DNA from: a virus
IMG/VR virus record: IMGVR_UViG_3300036792_000046
Location: 1-51,347 of that record
Reading direction: 5' to 3' (one strand)
Length of the DNA stretch: 51,347 nt
In this document: piece by piece, positions 35,987 to 45,134 of the stretch
How positions within the stretch are numbered: the stretch's first letter is position 1
Layout of the letters: every line of letters starts with the position of its first letter
Translations under genes and position numbers: made by a program
Notes under the pieces: model-generated
Database searches by the model: none
Told to the model about the DNA's origin: nothing
Seen by the model: the letters and a program-made list of their open reading frames with translations, nothing else

Positions 35987-36844
35987 TTAGTAGTACGTGT
36001 TGTAAAGCTGGACAGTTGCTACACCTGTACCTGCTGAAGCTGATAGCTGGATGGAAGACGTTCCCCCTGCAGGTGTAGAGAACCAGCTGAGTCCACTCAA
36101 CGAGTTTCGCCTGCTTGCCGATCCGTTCAAGACGACTGACTTGTTTCTGCAGTCGACTACAAGCAGGTCTCCTGCAGCTAGCGTAATTGCAAATGCCATA
36201 GTAATGCCGCTAGAAGAGTCAACTAGGGCAGGGTTGGTCAACGGTCCTACTAGCGTGATAACAGGATAAGCTGTATGCGTTCCGCCATTAAAGACAGTAG
36301 CAGCGTTACCAGGAATAGCTCCACCAAAGCCAACATTGAAGGCCATGTTGAAGCCAGTACCAATACCACCCGTTTGAGCTACAGCGACCTGGTTTTGTCC
36401 TGGGTAGTCATAGATGTAAGGATCTCCAGCAAGCACGGTGAGCTGTATAGGTGTAGATCCAATTCGCCTGTTCTGATCTACGTTGTACTGGAGCCCTCCA
36501 CCTTGTCCATTGCAGAACTGAACGGGTTGGCCTGGCAATAGCCAATAGAAAGGTCTTATGACGTTCGAGTTGTAATCTGCACGCAATGACTTCAGGAGCG
36601 TATCAGGATCGTTAGGGTCGGTATATAGTGTGCCTGTTACAACGATCGTGCGCATCGACATGTAAGGTGTATCGACATACGTTCCGTCTTGACCTTGATG
36701 CTCATCAGTGTTGGTCCTTAGTGGTGCGGTATCTAGACCTGACACAGATGTTACATCAACAAACGGCACACCAAGGCTGTCGGTGTTAAGAACTGTTCCC
36801 GTGTCACCGAATGCCCAAGTGTAATCGGTCATTGGTGGAGGCAT
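35987..36844 (-). CDS. Distal tail (Dit-like) protein
   Basis: The 285-residue product comes straight after the tape measure gene, the standard place for Dit. It contains HQGQDGTYVDTPYMSMRTIVVTG, TLYTDPNDPDTLLKSLRAD and WLLPGQPVQF, typical of the sipho-tail component family that forms a ring at the tail end. The C-terminal half is a beta-sandwich-like region (LVVDCRNKSVVLNG) common in galectin-like Dit domains. Confidence 0.78.
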   Translation of the reverse strand: MPPPMTDYTWAFGDTGTVLNTDSLGVPFVDVTSVSGLDTAPLRTNTDEHQGQDGTYVDTPYMSMRTIVVTGTLYTDPNDPDTLLKSLRADYNSNVIRPFYWLLPGQPVQFCNGQGGGLQYNVDQNRRIGSTPIQLTVLAGDPYIYDYPGQNQVAVAQTGGIGTGFNMAFNVGFGGAIPGNAATVFNGGTHTAYPVITLVGPLTNPALVDSSSGITMAFAITLAAGDLLVVDCRNKSVVLNGSASRRNSLSGLSWFSTPAGGTSSIQLSASAGTGVATVQLYNTYY

Positions 36845-39800
36845 TAGCCTGACCTCCTAGACAACTCAAATCCTAGCTGCGCTGCGTGCATACGCGGATT
36901 GATCTCTTGCGTGGTAATGAAGAACTGCTGCACTGGACCATGTGTCCCGCCTCGACGGTGCGGAGTCACTGTCACATCTTCAGGTCCGCCATCGCCAACG
37001 CCGATTACAGTTGGCTTGTTGAAGGTCCCGTTCACTCCATTACCGTACCAGTTGAAGCCTACCTCGTGAGCCCAAGCGTTGGCAGGGTTACCGTACCTTC
37101 CGCCAATGTACTGAATACCCCAAGTTTCCTGAGCACGAACGTTTGCCGAGCCGCCTTGTCCTGGCAACCATGCAGCCCGAGGCATCTTCGTATAAGGTAG
37201 TGCCTGCGGAATACCTGTCGCGCCTGAAGAGCTGTTGAAAGCGAACTGGTTCCATCCGGACTCCTGGTTCCACAACGACATCCAGGAAGCCCACTGCCTT
37301 CCGCTAGACCAGGCAGGCATCAGCTGCTGTGCCAACCGCATGTTCGCGGTAACGCTGCCTCCGCCAGGTCCAGCTCCTACACCAGGTGTCGCAGTACTTG
37401 CAGATCCGGTAATCATGCTCCAGACCTTGCCTATGACATGCTTGAACAGCGCCACAGGGAGGGCTGCAATCATACTGGCGAACGAGCCGCCTGCGTTACC
37501 AGATCCCGTAGCACCTATCAAGGCGTTGGCAAAAGCTGTTGAGTTCCCTGTGGCTGCTGCCAACAGCATCTTACCGGCAGCACCAGTCAGACCAAGTAGT
37601 CCCTGAAGCGGTCCGAAGGTAGGACCAGTAGGATTACCTGCACCTAGCGCTCCGCCACGTCCGATTCCTGGCCCAGGAACACCGCCTGATTGGTATCCTG
37701 GCACACCCATCATCTTGAACAGCCACGCGTACGCCCGCGACTTATGCTTGTCGACAACAGTCTCGCCAGCTTCAAGGAGTGCAGGGATTCTATCTCCGCC
37801 TCCGAAGCCTGCGAGGTGTCCTCCTGCAGCGAGCGTCTTTACCGAGGGCAGATCGAGCTTACCTAGACCGACAGCATTCATTACCGTGTTCCAGAGTCCA
37901 CGAATGCCATCGTCGTAGACATACTGGATCAGGAAGTTCACTGGACTCTTGAATACGCCTTCGATCGTGTTCCAGACCCTGCCAAGGTTGCTGACAAAGA
38001 TCTTAGCACCACCGACGATGTCGCCCCAAATCGAACCTAGATAGCTCTTGATGCTACCCCAGATACCATGGGTGGTGTTGTAGATCGAGTGCCACGCTCC
38101 GAAGAACAGGTTCTCCATCGCACCTACGACAGCATTGGCTACAGTTTCTATACCGTGCCAAATTACGGTGAACAACGCCTTAATGTTGTTCCAGGTCTGA
38201 ACTCCGAAGCTGCGAATGTCAACCCAAGCCTGGTGCCAGTGCCCGGAGAGTATGTCGAGGAACACGCTAAATATGACAACGAGAGTGTCCCATACCTGCC
38301 TAAACATGAACTGGATTGTCGCCCAGAATATCTTCGCACTGGCCAGCAGTATCGCCCAGAACACTCTCCACCCCGCCTGGATGACATCCCAAGCAAAGAC
38401 GAAGATGCCTTGGATAATGGACCAGGACACCCTGAAGATCATAATCAAGGTGTTGAGGTAGATCTTGAAGATAGAAGTGAACAGATCAAATTCGGTCTTG
38501 AGTATGGAGACTAGGATGTCCCAGAATGTACTGAACACCATGGATACGTTGTTCCAGACAGTACGCCAGACAGCCTCTACAGCCTCGCCATGTGTAGACC
38601 ACCACTTGTCGAAGTTAGAGGATATCCAATCCTCAATCCTCTTGAAGACGCCCTCGATCTTGTCCCAAGCACCTGAGATGCTACCAGCAATCATCTGCCA
38701 GACGTGGTCGATCCAGTGCCACATATCGAACCACATGTTGTGGAACCACGTGCTGATAGGGTTCCAATGCTTGTAGAGCTCAAAGGCGCCGAGAGCTAGC
38801 AGAGCGATTACGGCAATGACTGCTAGGATAATGGCAATGATAGGAGCTAGCCCTATCTCCGAAGCTGCCATAACGGTCGACAAGACTATCCAGGCACCTG
38901 TAACAGCTACTAGGACGCCAACGAATATAGCCAAGACAGAGACTACGGCGAGGATGATTACGCCCCACTTGATAATGGCCGGATTCAGTTTTGCTATCCA
39001 AGCAAAGATGCCAGCGAGGATAGTCGCACCCTTTTTCACGATCGGAATAAGTACGTTTCCGATTTCGATCATCAGCACGTGGAAGTTGTTCTTCAGGAGT
39101 TGGATCTTTGCTGCAGGTGTGTTCGCCATGACATTGTAAGCTGCCTGCAGTGCTCCCTTACTGTTACCCATCTCCTTGGTGATCGTGTTCAACTGCTTGT
39201 AGTTCTTGACAGCGATGTCTAGGAATCGCATAGCCTGAATCGTGCCACCGGTACCCTTGAACATCTCTGTCAAGACGTCGTTCAACTGTGTCGGGTTCAA
39301 GCCCTTGAGAGCTGTACCCATCTCAGTCATGATCTGGTTGATAGGCAGAAGCTTTCCACCAGCATCTGTCATCTTGATCATAGACTGTGCAGTAATGCCC
39401 AGCTTTGCAGCAGTCGCTGGGCCAAGAGTATTGACTACTATCTGACCGAAGTTCTGGATCTTGTCTCGAGACTTACCAATGGCATCGAGTGCACGGCCTA
39501 CAGCAGAGGCAGCGTTAGAAGCCGACAGACCGTTTCGAGTCGTGAAGGCCATCAGAGCTGCGGTCTGCTGGAAAGTCTGGTTAGCACGAACAGCTGGTCC
39601 AGTAACTCTACCGATACTGTTCGCGAAGTCTGCATAGGTACCGACGCCGTACTTCACCAGGTTGAACATGATGTCCTGAACCTGGGTAACGTCAGACACC
39701 TTCATCTGGTAAGCGTTCATGATGCCGATGCTTGCTCGCTCGGCGGTACTCAGATCGACTTGGCCAGCGACAGCTTCCTTGGAGAAGTTCGTCAACAGGA

Positions 39801-40209
39801 ATTTGGCCTGAGACAGGTTTACATCCATCGACGAGAAGATGTCGTACAGGCCTCCCTGGATCTGATTTAGAGGGACGGCGATCTTACTTGCAACGTCCAG
39901 ACCTGCTTGGGCGACCTGATCAAAGCTAGCCTTGACACCGTACATCTGTGTCTTAGTCAGGGCTACTTGCTTGTTGTACTCAACCGCGTCAGCTGTCGCC
40001 TTAGCCAAGAAGGCAATGCCCGCAACACCTACGGCAGCGATACCAGCGCCGACAGCCATGAGGGCCTGACCGCGTTGGATAGAGGCCTGTGCGGCCTTCT
40101 GCTCAGCAGCACCCAAGTTGTTAAGGTCGCCAGCCAGACCGCGCAGGACTCCGGAGCTCATGTTCTGGGCGCGTACGACGAGGATTACCTCTCGAATGCC
40201 AAGTGGCAT
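36844..40209 (-). CDS. Tape measure protein with C-terminal lysozyme-like domain
   Basis: The 1121-residue product sets tail length; at roughly 1.5 Angstrom per residue it predicts a tail near 170 nm. It starts MPLGIREVILVVRAQN, has an Ala-rich early helix region, hydrophobic spans around residues 395-480, many Trp-rich amphipathic repeats (WHNMWFDMW, WHSIYNTTHGIW) at ~480-750, and a C-terminal lysozyme/transglycosylase-like domain: WMSLWNQESGWNQFAFNSSSGATGIPQ, with catalytic-type Glu in NQESGWN, then WGIQYIGGRYG. That domain should open peptidoglycan during DNA injection. Confidence 0.92.
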   Translation of the reverse strand: MPLGIREVILVVRAQNMSSGVLRGLAGDLNNLGAAEQKAAQASIQRGQALMAVGAGIAAVGVAGIAFLAKATADAVEYNKQVALTKTQMYGVKASFDQVAQAGLDVASKIAVPLNQIQGGLYDIFSSMDVNLSQAKFLLTNFSKEAVAGQVDLSTAERASIGIMNAYQMKVSDVTQVQDIMFNLVKYGVGTYADFANSIGRVTGPAVRANQTFQQTAALMAFTTRNGLSASNAASAVGRALDAIGKSRDKIQNFGQIVVNTLGPATAAKLGITAQSMIKMTDAGGKLLPINQIMTEMGTALKGLNPTQLNDVLTEMFKGTGGTIQAMRFLDIAVKNYKQLNTITKEMGNSKGALQAAYNVMANTPAAKIQLLKNNFHVLMIEIGNVLIPIVKKGATILAGIFAWIAKLNPAIIKWGVIILAVVSVLAIFVGVLVAVTGAWIVLSTVMAASEIGLAPIIAIILAVIAVIALLALGAFELYKHWNPISTWFHNMWFDMWHWIDHVWQMIAGSISGAWDKIEGVFKRIEDWISSNFDKWWSTHGEAVEAVWRTVWNNVSMVFSTFWDILVSILKTEFDLFTSIFKIYLNTLIMIFRVSWSIIQGIFVFAWDVIQAGWRVFWAILLASAKIFWATIQFMFRQVWDTLVVIFSVFLDILSGHWHQAWVDIRSFGVQTWNNIKALFTVIWHGIETVANAVVGAMENLFFGAWHSIYNTTHGIWGSIKSYLGSIWGDIVGGAKIFVSNLGRVWNTIEGVFKSPVNFLIQYVYDDGIRGLWNTVMNAVGLGKLDLPSVKTLAAGGHLAGFGGGDRIPALLEAGETVVDKHKSRAYAWLFKMMGVPGYQSGGVPGPGIGRGGALGAGNPTGPTFGPLQGLLGLTGAAGKMLLAAATGNSTAFANALIGATGSGNAGGSFASMIAALPVALFKHVIGKVWSMITGSASTATPGVGAGPGGGSVTANMRLAQQLMPAWSSGRQWASWMSLWNQESGWNQFAFNSSSGATGIPQALPYTKMPRAAWLPGQGGSANVRAQETWGIQYIGGRYGNPANAWAHEVGFNWYGNGVNGTFNKPTVIGVGDGGPEDVTVTPHRRGGTHGPVQQFFITTQEINPRMHAAQLGFELSRRSG

Positions 40210-40221
40210 CTTGCCTCCTCG

Positions 40222-40856
40222 TTAACGCCTGTTACCTTGTCTGCTGCGTTTGCGCTCGTCTTCGGCTTCCTTGATCTTCTTGGCCTCTACGACCATGTCC
40301 ATCCCATATACGAAGAATGAATCCTGATCGAAAAGCCCGCCCGATTGAGGGAGGCAGTGCATCTGCTCACAGACATTGACCAACCCTATGAGCTGAACGG
40401 CTATGATTCCGTCTGGAGTGTCGGACGGCTTCCGGCTGGCTTCGCTTCTCCCGCCACCGAGGATGAGCTTGAAGACTTCTCCTCGGAGTTTGGGAGGTCA
40501 GCATCCCAATCGTGCATCTCCTCGATCAGGGCCGCGATCTCTTCACCGATGCGACCGTCGAGCTGGTCGATATCCACAGGGCTGCTGAAGTTGAGGAGCG
40601 TGCCGACGTCGTCCTTCTCCAAGTTGTGTTCGACGACGCAGCAGGAAAGCTCGAAGGACGCAACGGCCGTCTGCGCCTGCTTGACCTCCATCTTGCCGCT
40701 CTTGCTACGTGTGTCGGCTTGCATTGACATGGTCATAGCAATGTCCTGGCGGTGCAGGCGTTCGCCGTACGACATACGACGAAGCCTGACCCAACCGCCA
40801 GGACACGACTTGAGATCGAACTTCTGAGCTTGGGTTGAAATCGTTGCTCTAGGCAT
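40222..40856 (-). CDS. Tail assembly chaperone long form by -1 frameshift
   Basis: Slipping back one base at CCCAAAC (complement of 40488-40494) during translation of the chaperone lets ribosomes continue in the -1 frame to the stop at 40222-40224, adding ~90 residues with GEVFKLILGGGRSEASRK and a highly charged C-terminus (EAEDERKRSRQGNRR). Total length is about 211 residues. Two forms in a fixed ratio from one gene is the rule for tail chaperones of this type. The slippery heptamer fits the classical X-XXY-YYZ form exactly. Confidence 0.85.
40401..40856 (-). CDS. Tail assembly chaperone, short form
   Basis: The 151-residue product from ATG 40856 (behind AAAGGGAGGACGAAA) lies between tail tube and tape measure genes, the usual place for chaperones that coat the tape measure. 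Sequence MPRATISTQAQKFDLKSCPGGWVRLRRMSYGERL is typical of this family, and the C-terminus is Ser/Glu-rich. The frame ends at 40401, but a -1 frameshift at 40488-40494 gives the long form. Confidence 0.85.
   Translation of the reverse strand: MPRATISTQAQKFDLKSCPGGWVRLRRMSYGERLHRQDIAMTMSMQADTRSKSGKMEVKQAQTAVASFELSCCVVEHNLEKDDVGTLLNFSSPVDIDQLDGRIGEEIAALIEEMHDWDADLPNSEEKSSSSSSVAGEAKPAGSRPTLQTES
40488..40494 (-). promoter_or_regulatory. CCCAAAC slippery heptamer for -1 frameshift
   Basis: Read leftward, C-CCA-AAC lies in frame with the short chaperone; after a one-base backward slip the tRNAs pair with CCC and AAA. The -1 frame opens just upstream (after a TGA at about 40500) and stays open for ~90 codons. 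Confidence 0.85.
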
Positions 40857-40908
40857 TTTCGTCCTCCCTTTGGACTTACGCCTTTTTCTTACGCGGCTGA
40901 TAGGCATG

Positions 40909-41850
40909 TTACGTGTGCGGGGTAATGACTTCTTGCGTCTTGTAGATGATGTCGTACTCGTTACCGGAACCATCGAGCACTGACTGGTAGGTGATGGAGG
41001 CACGAACCAAGTCACCCTGACCAGACAGCGGAACCTGATACACGTCCTTAATACCACCGAACACGTCGAACGAGATGCCGTTGTTCGCGCCGTTCGAAAC
41101 AGCGATCGTCAACCTCTGCTGCGCAACGCTCTGGAAGAGGTTGTAGTCGGTCCTGTCCATGAAGTCACGAGACGCGGTCATCTGGACCGAACGCTCGCCG
41201 TAGGCGACGAACTGCGCTCCGCGCGCGTTCTTGAGGCGGTACTGGGCAGCACCAGCGTCGTCGACGTCGAACGAGAACGTGTCCATGTCGAAGACCGGAG
41301 TACCGTTCGGGATCGAAACGACCCAGGAACCGGGACCGTAGGGAACCGACGTTGGCCAAGTAGCCGTTGGCAGGCTCTGCGAAGCTTCGAGCAACCCGAT
41401 GACATCGACGGCGTACTCGAGAACGTTGTTGTTCACGGTAAACGTCTGCTTCGTCGTACTGACACCTGAGTAACCGAATACGACGCCGTTTCGCACGATC
41501 GTGACCGACAACGTCCTCGGCGGAATGGCTACCGCCGTTGGCGTGTACGTGTAGACCCAGTTCGGAGTCGTTCCGCTCTTGATACCGACAGCTCGACTCG
41601 TCTCGGTGAAGTAGATGCAGGTGTCTTCCGTTGCCTCCATCGTGATCGTGCCCTCGACGTCGAAGTCACCAGGGACGACACCGATCTGTGCAGCGGACTG
41701 GCGAATCGGACGTCGGTAGTTGTTCGACTCCTTGTACTCGAGAGTCTCGTTCAAGATCGGGATGTACTTCGTCGGCGGTGTGTAAGTACCTGAGACGGTC
41801 TCGAAGGCGACGCCGATAATTCCACCAGCGCCAATGCCATAACCCGTCAT
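40909..41850 (-). CDS. Major tail tube protein
   Basis: The 313-residue product contains GVAFETVSGTYTPPTKYIPILNETL, EYKESNNYRRPIRQSA, and EGTITMEATEDT, patterns shared by actinophage tail tube subunits. Its place (after the small tail gene, before the chaperones) and strong codon bias fit the most abundant tail protein. ATG 41850 overlaps the previous stop. Confidence 0.85.
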   Translation of the reverse strand: MTGYGIGAGGIIGVAFETVSGTYTPPTKYIPILNETLEYKESNNYRRPIRQSAAQIGVVPGDFDVEGTITMEATEDTCIYFTETSRAVGIKSGTTPNWVYTYTPTAVAIPPRTLSVTIVRNGVVFGYSGVSTTKQTFTVNNNVLEYAVDVIGLLEASQSLPTATWPTSVPYGPGSWVVSIPNGTPVFDMDTFSFDVDDAGAAQYRLKNARGAQFVAYGERSVQMTASRDFMDRTDYNLFQSVAQQRLTIAVSNGANNGISFDVFGGIKDVYQVPLSGQGDLVRASITYQSVLDGSGNEYDIIYKTQEVITPHT

Positions 41851-42116
41851 TCGCTGTCACCTCCAACCTTCTCAATCGTTACGCCGAAGATGTTGAGCTC
41901 TGTCGGGTCCTTCGCGCGCACCGGAAGAGGTATGCGCCTACCCGTCTCTGGATGTGGATCGGAGACGTTGACTACTGAGTTCATAGACCTGAAACGTTCC
42001 ACTTGCTCGTCGTCCACGTCGGTGGTGGTACCGTTGTGAAACGTGCCGAGTCCGTGGATGTACAGGTCCGTGTCTCCGATGCTCGGATGGTCGACCGTTA
42101 CCTTGTAAGTCATCAC
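41847..42116 (-). CDS. Small tail-associated protein, 89 residues
   Basis: The product (MMTYKVTVDHPSIGDTDLYIHGLG... and RRIPLPVRAKDPTEL) is short and beta-rich, located between tail terminator and tail tube genes, both overlapped. Probably a connector or a small tail-tube-associated factor; the family is not named. Confidence 0.6.
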   Translation of the reverse strand: MMTYKVTVDHPSIGDTDLYIHGLGTFHNGTTTDVDDEQVERFRSMNSVVNVSDPHPETGRRIPLPVRAKDPTELNIFGVTIEKVGGDSE

Positions 42117-42574
42117 ACCACCTGCTGTGGAAGCGTCGTCTTGCTCTGCGATTCAAACGTCATTCTAGCGCCCATCAGGAGCGCGCCAGCCTTCGAAATC
42201 ATTCCTGGTTCGTTCTGCGTACACAGAACCGAAAATACATTCCCGCCCAAGAGCAGGTCACTGTGTACCAACGTCTCAATATTATCGGCTAGCAGAGTTA
42301 CACTGTGCAGGTTAGCTTGCACATCCTGGATCTTGCCATAGTATACCAGGATGTAAGTCTCAAATGTGTTTAGAGTACGGAACGTTGCACCCTGAAACTG
42401 TCGCTGCTTGTTTCCGGGCGCAACGCATGCAGCTGGCGTATGAGGTAGCAGATCCTGATCGCCATACCAAACATCGACCAAACCCAAGTTGGCCTTGTTC
42501 GTTGGGTCGTTCAACTTCGTGTAGATGTAGTTGGCAACGACCTCTGAGCTATCGGTGTTTGGTCCGGGCGGCAT
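42113..42574 (-). CDS. Tail terminator protein
   Basis: The 153-residue product (VVANYIYTKLNDPTNKANLGLVDVWYGDQDLLPHTPAACVAPG) shows the Ala/Pro/Gly turn seen in lambda gpU-type and related tail terminators, at the correct place before the tail tube. It should cap the tail and join it to the head. Confidence 0.7.
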   Translation of the reverse strand: MPPGPNTDSSEVVANYIYTKLNDPTNKANLGLVDVWYGDQDLLPHTPAACVAPGNKQRQFQGATFRTLNTFETYILVYYGKIQDVQANLHSVTLLADNIETLVHSDLLLGGNVFSVLCTQNEPGMISKAGALLMGARMTFESQSKTTLPQQVV

Positions 42575-43194
42575 AACAACCCCAACCTAGCGATGATTCG
42601 CTCGTTCATCCAGATCTCGAATACGGTCTGGATCGCATCGAGGTCTTCAGTCTGGACCATTGCAAATGGTCTAGCAGGAATGTGGGCCGCTCTGAAGCCA
42701 CCAGACATGACAGTGTCCATCATCGTCTTGAAGCCCTCTGCAGTTGTCGCACCAGCTGCAGCGGCGCTCGCATTACCGAATCCTGCTTGATGAACCTTCC
42801 CGTACCAGACCTTTTCTGGTAGATCCAGTATCGCGGCCTGGGTCTGCGTTACGGTCCAGATGTTATACTGACCCATCGTCTTGTACAATAGACCGGAACG
42901 AAGTAGCGGATCTCCTACAGGGAACTTGGTCTTCGAGTCGGCAGCCTTGATAATCATCGTCGCATCTGACAGTGGTGTCCAAGCTTGAGGACGACCTGCA
43001 GCGATGAAGTTCTTCTGGATGCTAGGAGCGACTACGGTCTGGATGGCACGCTTTAGCGGTTCCTTGAAGGACCGAATGTCTAGATCCAGCGTATCGAAGG
43101 CCTTAGCGGACATGGCTATCGTAGGCGTAAACGAATAGCCCAGGTTGATCATACTGTCAACCCGGACACCGTTCGCCGTCTTAGCCGCTACCAC
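42511..43194 (-). CDS. Mu gpG-like virion morphogenesis protein
   Basis: The 227-residue product contains NFIAAGRPQAWTPLSDATMIIK, DPLLRSGLLYKTM and WYGKVHQAGFG, the plan of the Phage_tail_S/Mu gpG family that joins tail completion and head-tail connection (F-x-x-x-G-x-P-x-W-x-P-L-S, then L-L-x-S/T-G-x-L, then H-Q-x-G). It starts with GTG at 43194 overlapping the previous stop, and its 3' end overlaps the tail terminator gene by 64 bases. Confidence 0.75.
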   Translation of the reverse strand: MVAAKTANGVRVDSMINLGYSFTPTIAMSAKAFDTLDLDIRSFKEPLKRAIQTVVAPSIQKNFIAAGRPQAWTPLSDATMIIKAADSKTKFPVGDPLLRSGLLYKTMGQYNIWTVTQTQAAILDLPEKVWYGKVHQAGFGNASAAAAGATTAEGFKTMMDTVMSGGFRAAHIPARPFAMVQTEDLDAIQTVFEIWMNERIIARLGLLCRPDQTPIAQRSLPTTSTRS

Positions 43195-43676
43195 TAGAAG
43201 ACCTTCCCCATACCGAACTTAGCAGGACCCAAAGACTGATCATCGCAGTCTGTATTAGTACGCCAAGCGTCCCAAGTACTAGAAACGTCAGTAGGATAAA
43301 ACACTGGAGCAACCGCAGGCTGGTTAGGCGCAATCTCCTCAATGGAAACCGCTCCACTAATTATGTCCGTTAGCAAGGCTGTTGCCCAGGTCCTTAGCAC
43401 CAGCCCATAGCTACTGGCAGGTTCTTGCGAAATGACTTCTGCATACTGCCTGTCGTAGAACCAGCCAGCGTACATCATCGCCATGACCTTTTTCACGATC
43501 TCTGGCGTTGTCGAAGTATCAACCCATTCGGAAGTGAATCCGGAGTAGGTCTCGGTGAGTCGTCCTAGAACCTCTCCCGAGACCTGAGTCTCCAACGCCA
43601 CTTCGATAGAAGGGACGGTGAGCTTCGTCGTCTCCAACCAGGCTTGGACATCGGTCGTAGCTATGTGTGCAGCCAA
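43194..43676 (-). CDS. Head-tail connector (Mu gp36/DUF1320-like)
   Basis: The 160-residue helical product lies between the capsid gene cluster and the gpG-like gene. Length, helical content and the pattern TTPEIVKKVMAMMYAGWFYDRQYA fit DUF1320/gp6-type connectors, which form the ring at the portal's exit. The Mu-like neighbourhood supports it. Confidence 0.7.
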   Translation of the reverse strand: MAAHIATTDVQAWLETTKLTVPSIEVALETQVSGEVLGRLTETYSGFTSEWVDTSTTPEIVKKVMAMMYAGWFYDRQYAEVISQEPASSYGLVLRTWATALLTDIISGAVSIEEIAPNQPAVAPVFYPTDVSSTWDAWRTNTDCDDQSLGPAKFGMGKVF

Positions 43677-43692
43677 CGAAGCTCACCCCCCT

Positions 43693-43989
43693 CTACTTCT
43701 TGGCCTGCTGGTCGTCGACCTTCGCCTGCGCGTTCAGATCCACAGGGCCTCCGCCTCGAGCCTGAGCCAGTTGCGCCTCAAGCTCCGCGATGCGTGCGTC
43801 GCGGGGGTCTTCGTAGTCCTCGCCGGCAGCCCGCGCTTCGAGGATACGAGGATCGTGTTCCCCGCCCTGAGTGACCACGTTCCCGTGCTCCAGAAGATAC
43901 TCCCACTGGTCGGGCTCGAAGTCCGCTTCCTTGACAACCGTGCCCGGAGGAACGTCCTCGCCAAGCTCGGTATATGCCACGTATGCCAT
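43693..43989 (-). CDS. Small acidic head-associated protein with coiled coil
   Basis: The 98-residue product has an acidic N-terminal half (AYTELGEDVPPGTVVKEADFEP) and a helix near residues 63-78 (DARIAELEAQLAQA), typical of small head proteins encoded just after the major capsid gene. A minor capsid or connector role is likely. Confidence 0.6.
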   Translation of the reverse strand: MAYVAYTELGEDVPPGTVVKEADFEPDQWEYLLEHGNVVTQGGEHDPRILEARAAGEDYEDPRDARIAELEAQLAQARGGGPVDLNAQAKVDDQQAKK

Positions 43990-43997
43990 GTCGCCTC

Positions 43998-45119
43998 CTA
44001 GCTGAAGCCGCCGCTGAGGACACCGGTGAACAGGAAGCCACAGATCGACTTGTTGTTCGTGTCCAGACCGATGAGCTCGAGGTCGTAGCGCTGACGGAAG
44101 CGGATGACGTCGGAAGCGCGACGCTCTTCACGCCACCTGTCGACAATCCCGCCGCCGAGAGCGTTGTCCGTTCCCGTTCCACCTGTCGTCGGGTTCAGCG
44201 CCGTACCGTCCATGTTGCCGCCGATACCCTGACCGGAGAAGGCGCCGGAGCCGAAGCCCAGACCGCCCGCACCGCCACCGCCGAAGCCCCACGTGAACTG
44301 GTACGCGAACGCCGGCACCTTGAGACCAGGCCTCGGAGGCGTGTACGCAAGCAGCGTCTCGATGTTCCAGAGGTACTGCAGCGCCAGAACCTGACCGGGG
44401 TTGTTGTTCGCGATCCCGAAACCGGGGACGACGACGTTCTGCAGGCTCAGCAACGAGGCGACCAGGTCGGGCGTTAGCACTGCACGCTCGACGTACTGGA
44501 TCCGGGTGATGAAGTCCTGCGCGTCCTCAAGAGCCGACATGACCTTGTAGGGGATCACTGCCTGATTGGGCGAAAGGAAGGACAGACCGTGCATCGCACG
44601 ACAAGCCTTCCTGATGTCCTTGATCGGCGTCGCTGTCGCGGACGTGTCCCAGAGAGGACCGTAACCCGACGTTGTTCCCGGGATAGCCGTGAGTGCCGCG
44701 TTGAAGTTCGACGCGTTCGCGACCGTGTTGTAGATCCTGTACTCCTTGCCCAGAGCGATCCTGGACGCGAGCATCTCGGTACCGTCGACGTCGGGGGACA
44801 GCGGCGAGTCCGCGTTCTCCCGCTCTTCGTCGGTGACCGCAATCTGGAGCGCGTGTTCCTGTGCGTAGTAGCTGCCGATGCTGACGGTGAGACCAGGAAC
44901 CTCGTTGGCCTCATCACCAGGAGCGCGTGCGTCGTCCAGTGCGGGGTACCAGCCCTCGCGACCCTGGAAGATGTAGTACTTGTCCGACTGCTTCTGGACC
45001 GGAACTGAGGGGAAGAGGAAGTTGCCAACCAGCCCCTCGTTCGGCCAAGCAACCGAGATCTGAGTGAGGACAACGTCGATGTGGACGTTGCCAGATCCAG
45101 TTGGTGCGTAGACAGCCAT
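43998..45119 (-). CDS. Major capsid protein
   Basis: The 373-residue product (VWPNEG-like start, FPSVPVQKQSDKYYIFQGREGW, DEANEVPGLTVSIGSYYAQEHALQIAV) carries the patterns of phage major capsid proteins, with a Gly-rich segment (GFGGGGAGGLGFGSGAFSG) near residues 277-296. Its place after protease/scaffold and decoration genes and its strong codon bias fit the most abundant virion protein. The first 16 residues (MAVYAPTGSGNVHIDV) recur in the basic protein at 46793. Confidence 0.88.
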   Translation of the reverse strand: MAVYAPTGSGNVHIDVVLTQISVAWPNEGLVGNFLFPSVPVQKQSDKYYIFQGREGWYPALDDARAPGDEANEVPGLTVSIGSYYAQEHALQIAVTDEERENADSPLSPDVDGTEMLASRIALGKEYRIYNTVANASNFNAALTAIPGTTSGYGPLWDTSATATPIKDIRKACRAMHGLSFLSPNQAVIPYKVMSALEDAQDFITRIQYVERAVLTPDLVASLLSLQNVVVPGFGIANNNPGQVLALQYLWNIETLLAYTPPRPGLKVPAFAYQFTWGFGGGGAGGLGFGSGAFSGQGIGGNMDGTALNPTTGGTGTDNALGGGIVDRWREERRASDVIRFRQRYDLELIGLDTNNKSICGFLFTGVLSGGFS

Positions 45120-45134
45120 TCAGGCTCCTCCTCC

